A stretch of DNA of 64,000 nt, taken from Lasiodiplodia sp. COLG20. Lineage: Eukaryota; Ascomycota; Dothideomycetes; Botryosphaeriales; Botryosphaeriaceae. The number at the start of each line of letters is the position of its first letter. The first letter of the stretch is position 1. The notes below the pieces were generated by a model. The model saw nothing but the letters and a program-made list of their open reading frames with translations, had not been told where the DNA came from and made no database searches. Shown here piece by piece: positions 23,628 through 33,195 of the stretch. A program made the translations under genes and the position numbers. The stretch spans positions 744,001 through 808,000 of the forward strand of contig VNWV01000002.1 of NCBI GenBank assembly GCA_009801085.1, in the 5' to 3' direction.

Positions 23628-24793
23628 GGGGGCATGAAAAAAAATATTGGTTTATGGGCGATGGGGGTTGGTACGGCCGTTCGCAAAGGGGCGGGATGGT
23701 CAGTGAGCTGCCCAACGGGACAGTGCACACTCGGCATCGCGATACCCAAATTGCGGTGCGTAAACCTTCCTGCGTTTGAGATATTCTTAGGAGCAGAGGC
23801 CGGTCTGAGACACGGAGTCGCGCGGCCACTAATCGAACTGTTTCGCACTGTCTTGAATGCGCCCTCGATTTTCTGTTGCCGAGTCCTGTCAGCCCAAGCG
23901 ACTCACGGCCGCTTAATTATTCTGTGATGATCAAATCCCGCAGCGGAGCTCGTGCGTCTTCCCTTCCATTTCTTTTCCCGTTGGGATTTTGGAGGGCGCG
24001 GCGATGCGCGTGACCCCACGATGCGCTTCCAGGGTTCCAGCAGCCAGCAACGGCACCAGGCAAAGGGAGAAATTCTCCGCTTCTTCAGGATTCATTAGCA
24101 AACAGCAAGCTGGCAGGGCCAGGGCGACTAGCCAATGCTGATCCGCCAGCGGATGATCGACCGTCAACGGTCCGACGCGGATGCCTTCCAACGCTCGTGC
24201 CCGCCGGCCAGGCCTCAACTCATCAAAAAAGCAAACGCATCTTAAGACATGGACCACCGCGGCTGCCCATAAAGCCCGCACCCGCCGCCCCAGCCCGCTC
24301 CCGCGGGCTCCGTTGTGATGAAGCAGCAGCCAGCCTTCCCCGGATCTCTCCCACCTGACACGGCTCTCGCGGGTCGAGCCCAAACGCTTCCCTGACAACA
24401 CCCATAAGCGCAGCGATTACTCCGCTCCGCCCACCAACGGGAACACCTCAAGCCTCCTTCTGGACCCTTGCTGCCTGGTACGCGCCCCTCTTTTCGCAGG
24501 CAAACGGGCCCCACTGACGATGGCTCTGACAGGACTCAACACCAGCACAGCCCGTTCAGCGGAGAGATCGACAGGCTGCCACTGTATCCGGACCATAAAG
24601 AGCCAGCGTCGACGGCAACCTCTGGAGCTTTTCCACTGCCCCCAATCCCTCCACTCCGTCACGCTCCCGCCAAGTGCTTCCTCGGACGGCCTGAGTAGCG
24701 TGCCCTTCGACGACCAGACCCCGCTCTGAGTCAACAGAAAAGATCTCTCGCCAATTCTCAACAACCGCCCCGCACGGCAACAACACAACGACA
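23628..24793. other. Intergenic region, no gene seen
   Basis: About 1.2 kb; the frames present are low-complexity shadows with Arg/Ser/Trp-rich composition. It contains the reductase 3' end and the promoter of the small Cys gene. Confidence 0.5.
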
Positions 24794-25006
24794 ATGTGCA
24801 AAGAGTACGAGCAGATCCACGCTTGCCGCCACTACGGCGCCAAACGCCTCGAGATGTGCGCGCCCATCCGCGCCCGCCGCGGCTTCTGCACCGGCGTCGC
24901 CGAATTCTACGAGCGCGTCGGCGAAAAATGTCCCAGCTGCCAGCGCGCCGAGGGCTGGCTGCACGAGGGCAAGGCCGCCACTGCCGTCGCCGCCCTAGCC
25001 AAGTAA
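24794..25006 (+). CDS. Small cysteine-rich intracellular protein (70 aa)
   Basis: A single-exon 70-residue protein beginning MCKEYEQIHACRHYGAKRLEMC, with further cysteines in GFCTG and a CPSC pair. The pattern M-C-x(8)-C-x-H-x(n)-C then CxxC suggests a small metal-binding fold. There is no signal peptide, so it is probably intracellular. Short proteins opening with MC and a Cys-x-His motif are common and mostly unnamed in Pezizomycotina genomes. The 27631-27813 ORF shares the opening pattern. Coding potential is supported by GC-rich third positions in Arg/Ala/Glu codons and an ACAACGACA leader directly before the ATG. Function unknown. Confidence 0.65.
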   Translation: MCKEYEQIHACRHYGAKRLEMCAPIRARRGFCTGVAEFYERVGEKCPSCQRAEGWLHEGKAATAVAALAK

Positions 25007-26096
25007 CCGAGAGACAATGGCTTTTCCACCGCCATTGATCTCTCCTCCGGATCCTCGTTTCTCGACTCGGACTGGCTCCGTGCGGTTCAGGCTCCTTCGC
25101 CCGCTTCTTGCTGCCCAATTCTGCTCTTATGCGCCTGAAAATGGTTCGATAAGAGGGGCACCTGTGGGTCCGGCTTTATCGCTTCTTTTCCGCCTTGCTT
25201 GTTTTCCTACTTGCTTTTTAATCTTGGCCTCTCATGACACTAGATTGTACGGAATCCCTTTCATTCTCGTTTCCGTTATTTCTTTAGGAAACTTTTGTAT
25301 GATACCCTAGCGTGGAGTTTAGTGCTCCTTTTTTTCCTTAGCGCTTTCTTTTCTTTTCTTTTTTTTTTTTTTGGCTGTTAAAAGCGTGTCTCCACTTCTT
25401 CTCTTCGCCTTCTCTATGACGGAACGACTGTTACTCGGATACTCCTCTTCACTCTATTTTCCTCCTTGTTCAATTTCTGCTTCTTTTTTGATTGATTGCT
25501 TCATATTCTTTCGCCTTTTCCCGACTCTATTGGTCGTCTACCTGCCAGTTTTCATTGTCTTTGATTAGCAACAAAAAGTATGTCCTGTTCTTGCCTCCGC
25601 CAACATTTATCCCGTTCATGCTTGCCGTGATCTCCATACCTCAGTGATGTATTGGAATTTCCCAAGCGTCGCCGAATTAAATCAAGGCCCCAAGGCGTAG
25701 CTATTCCTCAGCTCTTTCTCAAAAAAAAAAGATAAAAAATAAAACATATGTGCGTAGCTGAAGCTACTTTCCGGACGTGTATATAGAGTTTTTAATTCCA
25801 TATTCTTGTCTGGATGATAGCTTCAACTACCCACGGCATAAGCAAAAAACAAATCCACGCTAGCCATCGGCTACGAGGGACTGTATGTCAGGGACACACT
25901 TATGTCATTAGTCATTATCCGATTCTGCCTGGTACCTTTGGCCCCCTCGATTATGAACATGAGTTGTAAGAGGCAGTCTTAGGGGGGAAAAGGAAAAAGA
26001 AAAGGGTATCAGAAAAGTTATGAAAACACCCAATCTGCTAGAACAACATATCTGTTCGGAAAAACCCGGACCCAGTTTAGTCGGCTATCCTTTGTG
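25007..26096. other. AT-rich intergenic region
   Basis: About 1.1 kb of T-rich then A-rich DNA with homopolymer runs and a degenerate repeat copy. No gene seen. Confidence 0.5.
25695..25911. repeat. Degenerate dispersed repeat, copy B
   Basis: Second copy of the element at 11016-11137, in the same orientation. It is longer by an 11-nt A-rich insertion in the first block and by roughly 85 nt between the two shared blocks. Confidence 0.5.
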
Positions 26097-26399
26097 TCAA
26101 ATGGCCTCCTGCTTGTTCATGTGACCACCGGTCCTTGTGAATGCCTGCCGGCACATGGGCTGGGTGCATGGAGATCCCGCGATTTTGTTGAGTTCAACAT
26201 TGGGCGGTAGATTCTGGTGTGTGTCGTTTCCGCACTTGACTGTGTCGTGCAACAAGCCGCAACCACACCATTCATATTGTGTGATCTTCATAGAGCACTC
26301 GCAACTAGGAACTTTGACTTTGGATATGCTCATCCTTTCCTCGGTCTCTTTGCAGAGGGCATCGATTTCTTGCCGTGGGCGATAATTCTCCTGAGACAT
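26097..26399 (-). CDS. Small cysteine-containing hypothetical protein (100 aa)
   Basis: A single exon starting at MSQENYRPRQEID and ending HMNKQEAI. Seven of its eight cysteines lie in the C-terminal two thirds, in pairs: SCEC, WCGCG, VKCGN, SPCTQPMC. The YEWCGCGLLHDTVKC segment resembles the Cys-x-Cys/His-x(n)-Cys block of the other small proteins at 24794 and 27631. No signal peptide. The start was chosen as the first ATG giving a natural hydrophilic N-terminus; an upstream in-frame start would add a few residues. Function unknown. Confidence 0.5.
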   Translation of the reverse strand: MSQENYRPRQEIDALCKETEERMSISKVKVPSCECSMKITQYEWCGCGLLHDTVKCGNDTHQNLPPNVELNKIAGSPCTQPMCRQAFTRTGGHMNKQEAI

Positions 26400-27630
26400 G
26401 TTGCACGAGAGTAAGACCACGAATTCGTCTGTGAAGGATCCCAGAGCCTCGGTCGACTGTGGTGAGAATATGAGTTCCTTATGCTTTGAGCTTAGTTGCT
26501 GTTATCCTGCTCTCTCGAGAGTGAAGTTGTTTAGCTGATCTGTATCGAATGTTGAACTTCGCTAACGAATCTCAGCATCTTATAGCAGTTCAATATCGAT
26601 AAACTCTAGGTTCATCCATCATGTGTTTAAGAGTCTGCTGCCCTTTTGCGCTGTAAAAACTATTGTGTTTGAGAAGCGCTCCAAAGAGAAGGAACAAAGA
26701 CCCTGCAGCGTGAAGTATTCAGAAGCTTCAATGTGCTTTATGCGTTTTCAAATCCGCCTTTCAACGGGCTTTTAGTTGATCTTCTTTCCAGTCATCTTAC
26801 AAGTCACCCAGTAGACCACGTAAACTTGGCGCACACCATATCAGTGGTACTTCGATGTTCTTGCTTTAAATTCTACTTCCCATGACTATCAATAAACTGA
26901 TCAAGTCATCGTTCTTCAAATTGATTAGAAAGCGTGCAGTAATAGTGTCGGAAGAGTGTCACAGTGATGTAAGACTAAATCACATGGGTGATGGTGGTAC
27001 AAGATCTTGCTTACGCATGTTTCTATAGTAAAAGAATGCTCAAAGAAATGTGTAGTTCAAATGACATAATGCGCTGTTCAAGCGTTGACCGGCAGATCTG
27101 TCAGTGGCCACGTGCCGCCACACGGTAATGGCCAGCCGCACCAAGCCAGGATCTTATGCTGATCGAAAAAGCATCACCAAGCACGATCCGTGCAGAGGGC
27201 CGGAAATCTAGAGTACACCTATGATACGGCACGGTATTGTTTCTTTACTGGGGCCGTCTACTCATTAATCGATGCCTTGAAAATAAGAATCAGCGCACAA
27301 ATACCAGTGTATTTTACTTGAACGTATCCGCTAATCTGCGAGAGATCCACCAAAGTGATCTCATCATCAGCGCCCTGCTTACTCCCAAGACATGGCGTGA
27401 GATCTAGATTGGACGCCACGAGCGTCGGGAAAAAAGCAACAACATGCACTCGCCAGACACATTTCCTCCCCAAAATCATTCCCAACTCGACATCACGCGC
27501 TGCACAGGACGTACGTACAAGAAGGAAGCAGGAACTCTCAACGGACTTGACCAAAAAAGAAAAGCCCACTAAACCTTCCAAGACGAGAGCTATTTTGATT
27601 TTATTAGCTCAGCATTACCGGCACAGAGTG
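26400..27630. other. Intergenic region, no gene seen
   Basis: About 1.2 kb, AT-rich; no convincing frame on either strand. Confidence 0.5.
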
Positions 27631-27813
27631 ATGTGCCAGCAAATCGTTACCTGCTACGCCTGCGGGCACAAGAAGAAGACGCGCAGGATTATCTGTGTCA
27701 AGGCCCAAGGGACATCTTGCGGTTACTTGAAAGTCACCGAGAACGCAAACGTATTTCCATGCCGACCAAGCTGTCCCGGTCCGCAACCGGGAGAGTCTCC
27801 ATGGGTATACTAA
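27631..27813 (+). CDS. Small cysteine-rich intracellular protein (60 aa)
   Basis: A 60-residue frame beginning MCQQIVTCYACGHKKKTRR, with Cys at about 2, 8, 11, 22, 29, 44 and 48. The MC start, CxxCGH block and later CRPSC pair suggest zinc or other metal binding. No signal peptide. The same frame stays open upstream to 27355, but that part is not protein-like, so the ATG at 27631 was preferred. The end at ...GESPWVY could be followed by a further exon. Related in pattern to 24794-25006. Function unknown. Confidence 0.5.
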   Translation: MCQQIVTCYACGHKKKTRRIICVKAQGTSCGYLKVTENANVFPCRPSCPGPQPGESPWVY

Positions 27814-28072
27814 GGCTGGGCACTGAAGGGCTGAATCAGAATGAGCTATTTCAACATGGCGTAGCCTCGTTAGGATATCGCTTCAGTGTCACTTAAAACT
27901 AAGAATGACTTGAAACAAGAGGGCTTTGGGTAAGTCATAAGAAACTTCTTGAACGAAATGAGCTTCTTTATTGTCTTTCTCAATGTTTTCTTCAACTACT
28001 CAAACGACATGGTGAATCTTCCCCCATTTCGGAAGATAGCCTTTTTGACTTTTTCCATCATACTCGTGCTTT

Positions 28073-31000
28073 TTACTCCAGCTTCCCCATAACCATAGCC
28101 TTCGCTTTCTCTGACATGTCCTCCAGCTCCTTCGCACCTACTACAGAACATCCTTTGAGCCAATCCTCTGCCTTCTCAACGATCAACTCCCACGAGTCCT
28201 CCTCATCTGCCAACTTCAGTCTTAGGAACGCAACCACCAACACCGTCCCCGCCACCTTGTGAATATCCTCTGACGAGACTCCGACACAACCCAACGCCCT
28301 CATGACTTCTGCGGTGCTGCCAATGCTAGTCGGTACGCCCACAACCTTCAAAAGCTTGTCGTCAATGTGCCACGATCCCTCGAAAGACTGCAACGCGATG
28401 ATCTTTTGAAGAGACGAGGCGCCGTCGTCGGCCTCATCCTCCGAGCCCTCGTACTCTTCATCCACCTCCGCCTCAATGCTAACCAGCGCGTTCGTGCTCC
28501 CGGCAGCCTGTGCCGAGCCGGATCCCATCTTCCTCTTCTTCCGCTTGTGCATTGGCGAGAGCGCCGCCGCTCCGACACGCATGTAAGTCGGCTGAGGGCC
28601 GGACGGAGAAGAAGGAGAGAAAGAAGGAGAAATAGGGGGTTGTGAAGGAGAAGCAGGAGAATAAGTAGGAGAAGTAGGAGAATAAGAAGAAGGAGGGCCG
28701 TCGAAGAGGCCGAAGCCCATGTCCTCATCGTCGGAGTCCTGGGCCGCAGGGGCCGCGGCCCGCGCAGCAAACGCTGTGACCAAGGCGCCGGGCATACCTC
28801 CGCCGCGACCGCCGGGAGCGGAAGAGAGCGTGGAGCGTCTTATGTGTGCTTTTTGCTGCCGGAGAATCATGAGGCCCTGTTGGTAGTCGGCGAGGTTGGT
28901 GTTGGACGAGGCCCCTGTGGAAATCAAGGTGTTAGCCGTGTAGTGGTGTTTGTGATCACGGTTCCGGTCGCGGTCTCGGTCTCGGTCACAGCGAGGGTCG
29001 GTGATACGGGAAAGATTGGGTCTGGGGTTGTGTGGCAGCATACCTTCTTCTGGGATATTTGGACTGACGTCCAAATATTCCCAGTCGTGGCTCAGTTCTT
29101 CGTCTTGGTTTTCCTCCAACGCGACGAAGGAGCACCACTTGCCGCCGACCTGGAACTCTACGCCCAAGCGTACGGCTTCGCGCTCGACCATTTCGTCCCA
29201 ACGCCCCTCCATTTTCTCTTTCAACCGGGCGCCGGTGGCGTCGATAGCCTCCGAAAGCCAACCGCGTCCCTCCTCCAGTTCGCGAACAGCCTTGCGCGCG
29301 GCAAGTTGATGGACAGTCTCTCCTTTGCCCTCATTGTCCGAAGCGACTATCACTGGAATCTCGAGCTCAAGGGGGCCATGAGATGAGGTACCACGAAGGA
29401 TGACTGACTTTGGCGTACGCGTGGCTGCTGGCGAGTTTGGCGACAGGAGTAGATAGACAGTGCTGCGATTAAAGGGGAAGAGCGGAGGTATACGAAAAGG
29501 TGCTTGAATAATAGCTGGAGTTTCAAGTGGAGGAAGGTGTGCGTAGCGATCTTGACCATCGTTAGACGCATTTTGAGCGTCTGGGGCGTCGAGGTCTACC
29601 GATGGATCAAACAATGAGATTGGATTTTTCGGATTCTGCTGTGTAGCAGAAGAATTGGCGCCCTCGGAGTCGATTCCACTCGGAGAATCGCGCTTCGATC
29701 CCTCATCTTGCAAATTGAGGTCAACACGAAGGCTGTCGGTGACCTTCTCGACAAGTTCGAAGCCGTCGTCGGCATCGCTCTCTTTCTCGTCCGTGTACTT
29801 GACTTCCAGACCATAGTCGGTAACGTGTGGGGAAAGAGCGCCCTTCAGCATGCGCACAATCTTATTGTCCATCTTTTCATTGTTGCCGACGGCCTGAGAG
29901 AAGCCGTTACCTGCTCTTGCGATACCTTCAACAAGAGCCGAGCTTGCGTCAGGCCCCACTCCCAGGGTGAAGACACGGATAGGCTGCTTCTTTTCGTGAA
30001 TCTCGGTGTTCAGATATTTGAAGATGGTGTCCTGGTCCCAGACCTCGCCGTCGGTGAGGAGCAAGACCTCGAGTTCCATGTCGTTGTAGCGATTCTCGAT
30101 GGTAGCTTTCAGCGGCTCGAAAATTTGCGTGCCGCCGTAGTTGGAATCGAACTTCCCGACATGTTTGATGGCTTCCTCGAGGGACGCCTGGCTATAAGAT
30201 TGACTTTTTGGCCAGAGGAAGTCGAAATGGCTGCCAAAGGAGCAGATATTGAATTTCACGCCGACAGGTAAGCTCTTCAAGAAGACCTTGAGGGCTTGGA
30301 CGGCTGTGGGTATCTTGGAGTCGCTTCCCATGCTACCGCTGCGGTCGCAGACGAAGACAATTTCCGGGCGAATTGACGGTAGAGAGAATTTAGGTACCAG
30401 GGTTGTCATGAGAGCGCGCTGGCAAGGGATGCGCGGATGCGTCTCAAGGATTGCAGTGGGATTGCCCGTGTCCTTCGCAACGACCTGGATGACGAAGTCT
30501 GCAGAGAGCTCTGCTGTGCCGAGACTCAGGGTTGCGGAAGCCCTCGTCATATTGGGCTCTTCGTCGGGAGCTGTCGAAGCGGTCCCCATAGAGACAGCGA
30601 TGGGGTGGGTTGGCGAGCGTAATTGTTTTATGGGCGAGCCGTCATCGAAGATTGCGTCGACGACAATCTCCATGCCAGAGCTGGCATGGGCGTGGGCTGA
30701 GTCTGGCTTGCCGAGCAGCTCACCTGGGTAGCTGCCGTAGCGAGGGGCGATTGCGGTGGGGATGGTAAAACGGATGCCGTCGACTTCTGCGTCGTGTTTC
30801 AACTCACCAAGGTAGGTAATTTCGGTGGTGATGGTGGCGCCTGGGGGGATGTTGCCCACTGTTGTGGTGAAAACATCGGCGGCATTAGGAAGCTGCTCCA
30901 TCAGACCAGCGACCTGGCCACGCTCAACTGCTTTGTTGAAGTCGGCCTTTGCCTTCTCCCTTTCCTTGACTTGGCCCTTGATAAGCCGGCCATCGACGCG

Positions 31001-31234
31001 ACAGGTGAAAGCAACGACAGAAACTCCATCATAAAGGGGGAACGTGTAGCGCACGGTCTTGATGGCCTTCGTCTGGTCAGGGTTGATGAAAGTCTGGGTA
31101 AGGAGTGTTCGAGAAGTTCTCGAGAGGATGGTTGTGTGGGACTTGAGCCCAAGCTGTGGGAGGTAGTGTCTCTGGCTGCCGGTTTGATATGTTGAGTAGT
31201 AGAACCCACAGACGTGCTGATGCTGAGGAGCCAT
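28073..31234 (-). CDS. VIT and von Willebrand factor A domain protein with CTD-like tail
   Basis: The N-terminal ~150 residues are a VIT domain (TFPLYDGVSVVAF, AVERGQVAGLMEQ, GNIPPGATITTEITYLGEL). A VWA domain (~290-470) follows with an intact metal-ion-dependent adhesion site: DRSGS at about 297-301, a conserved Thr loop (GGTQIF) and LLTDGEVWD. Proteins of this VIT-VWA form (VWA5A, PARP4 and inter-alpha-trypsin heavy-chain relatives) act in protein-protein binding; the fungal ones are intracellular and uncharacterised. The C-terminal third is linker-like, with YSPTSP-type repeats at about 848-876, a basic KRKKRKMG patch and a final helical module. The unspliced frame is 1053 residues. A 129-nt in-frame intron is possible (28915-29043), giving 1010. 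No signal peptide. Confidence 0.88.
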   Translation of the reverse strand: MAPQHQHVCGFYYSTYQTGSQRHYLPQLGLKSHTTILSRTSRTLLTQTFINPDQTKAIKTVRYTFPLYDGVSVVAFTCRVDGRLIKGQVKEREKAKADFNKAVERGQVAGLMEQLPNAADVFTTTVGNIPPGATITTEITYLGELKHDAEVDGIRFTIPTAIAPRYGSYPGELLGKPDSAHAHASSGMEIVVDAIFDDGSPIKQLRSPTHPIAVSMGTASTAPDEEPNMTRASATLSLGTAELSADFVIQVVAKDTGNPTAILETHPRIPCQRALMTTLVPKFSLPSIRPEIVFVCDRSGSMGSDSKIPTAVQALKVFLKSLPVGVKFNICSFGSHFDFLWPKSQSYSQASLEEAIKHVGKFDSNYGGTQIFEPLKATIENRYNDMELEVLLLTDGEVWDQDTIFKYLNTEIHEKKQPIRVFTLGVGPDASSALVEGIARAGNGFSQAVGNNEKMDNKIVRMLKGALSPHVTDYGLEVKYTDEKESDADDGFELVEKVTDSLRVDLNLQDEGSKRDSPSGIDSEGANSSATQQNPKNPISLFDPSVDLDAPDAQNASNDGQDRYAHLPPLETPAIIQAPFRIPPLFPFNRSTVYLLLSPNSPAATRTPKSVILRGTSSHGPLELEIPVIVASDNEGKGETVHQLAARKAVRELEEGRGWLSEAIDATGARLKEKMEGRWDEMVEREAVRLGVEFQVGGKWCSFVALEENQDEELSHDWEYLDVSPNIPEEGMLPHNPRPNLSRITDPRCDRDRDRDRNRDHKHHYTANTLISTGASSNTNLADYQQGLMILRQQKAHIRRSTLSSAPGGRGGGMPGALVTAFAARAAAPAAQDSDDEDMGFGLFDGPPSSYSPTSPTYSPASPSQPPISPSFSPSSPSGPQPTYMRVGAAALSPMHKRKKRKMGSGSAQAAGSTNALVSIEAEVDEEYEGSEDEADDGASSLQKIIALQSFEGSWHIDDKLLKVVGVPTSIGSTAEVMRALGCVGVSSEDIHKVAGTVLVVAFLRLKLADEEDSWELIVEKAEDWLKGCSVVGAKELEDMSEKAKAMVMGKLE

Positions 31235-33195
31235 GGAGGACGTGTTGTGCAGTAGTTCTATTGGTATCAGAAGGCTGGTGAAGGGGCTGAGTGCTTTAGT
31301 TGAGTAGAGATCCTTAAATACTAAAGCGGGTGTGGCGCAGTCTTGCTGCCTACGGCGGCCTAATTGTGAGAGGAGTCATAACCCCGCAAATTGCGGATCT
31401 ATAGTAACTAGTTTTTATTTTCCCTTCTACTAATTCCTCTCGCTACCGGTATCCAATGTTTGCCTGCTCGAAACTCACATGTTTCCTCTGGATAGGTCCG
31501 GCCGTTGGCAGCGCCAGCGTTCATCTCGGCATGCACGCCCCATAGTGCTAGGAACTTCGAGATCTGGATAAATATTCGGGGGCAAAAGCTCCCCACAAGC
31601 GACGAGTGTGTCGAAATGTTTGCATGTTGTACGAGGCGGGGTGGGAAATGTGACGTAGGGTGGTGGAGCTGGCCTGAGCACACACCAAATGCTTTCCCTC
31701 CATGTCGTGTCAACCAAACATGTGGGCTGTTCTTACCACGCGTACTACGGAGTGAAATGGGCAATGGTCTGATGTCTGCCAGCACATGCCGCGGTGTGCA
31801 ACGCGGTCTTATCGGAAGTGTGCAGTGCAGCACCCGGGCGCGCGGGTCCCTATCAAGCGTTGAAGAACGTGGCATCAGGCAGCCACACACCGAGACGGAC
31901 AGCAATGAGGCTGAAAAGGGCAGTGGGCGTTCTGCAGGTATTCGGGGTTCGTCTGGACCGGTACCTGGCAGAATCTGGGCGGGCCTCTGTAATTAGCTGA
32001 CTCGACGGCGATGGCGAAGGATCGAAGGGCATGACGGTGCCGCAGTAGCCGGGGCGAGGCTTCGTCGAGTTTCATTTGTGTCTCCCGCGACGATTGTGCG
32101 GGCCGGAAGTTGGGCAATCCGCGATGGTCGCGACCTCCGTGGCTGCATACGGCGCCTGCCCGCTTTGAGCGCCAACTCGTATCCACGGCTGCCAGACCCC
32201 ACTGCCAGGCGGTCGTTGAGCATGCTGCCGTCTTCAGCGGGAGCCACAGGTGCGACGGCCCTCTCCCGGCTGCCTCTGCCCCCGCACGGCGGGGCGCGTG
32301 GCGCGATCGGGGGTGCTGCAAGCAGTGCCGACGTAAACGAGCAGGATCCAGGCAGCTGCACCAGTGCAACGGTGTGAGGGAACTGCGTTTCTTGGCGCGA
32401 GGACTGGAGGATCAGCAGCCAGCGCCACTCAAGCCAGCCGCGCCGGCCTGGTTTCCGCTCCGCGCCAAAGGCTGCGCGCCGTTAGCGAACCCGCCCGCGA
32501 CCTCACTCCCAGGGGTGCCATCTCGCCATTGGCCTGCCTGCCAGGGCATCGCTTGCAACCACCATTAGCCGTGATAACAACACGGTCTGCAGCCCTAAGA
32601 ATAGCAACTCTGCCGCTCCGTCGCTCACCCACGCCCAGTCGCTCCTTCATCACCACCACACTCTGTCCGCGACATGGCGCTGCCTGAGAGGATTGCCGAT
32701 GCCTGCTGCTCAACTCTCCTGGACTCTCTCGCCCTCGACTCGACTAAGCGGCTTCAGCTCGAGCAGCTGTGCGCTCGCCCCACCGTGTGCAGCTTCTATC
32801 GATTCGGTAGTGCGACACTTCCAGAACGCCAGCAAGGATTGCTATCGTGCAGATACGGGCGGCGATGTCCGCAATCTGCCTGGTGTTTTAGCTTTTTTTC
32901 AAGGCTCTTGGGGGCCGCCGATAGCGTGGGCCAGATGCAATCATGCCCTGTGCCACACTTCCTCTTTTGGGCCAAGCTGCGCGAACATGGGTCAAGGTCG
33001 AGCCATTGAGCCGCTGTCCGCCCTACAACCCCGGCAGCAATCCCTCCAATATATCATTATGCCGTCTCCCAGCCTTTCCACTGCTTCACCCGCCGCCTTT
33101 CGCTTCTCGGCGCCCTCCATCTCTCGTTTCTTGGATGCGTAATCCTTGACCACGGGCAGTCATACACCAGCCTGTGACTCTCTCGTTCTTTACCA
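31235..33195. other. Divergent intergenic region VIT-VWA / GT2
   Basis: About 2 kb between two outward-facing start codons. Several GC-rich overlapping frames (31408-31905, 32110-32568) lack domain-like sequence and were treated as non-coding leaders or promoters. Confidence 0.45.
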
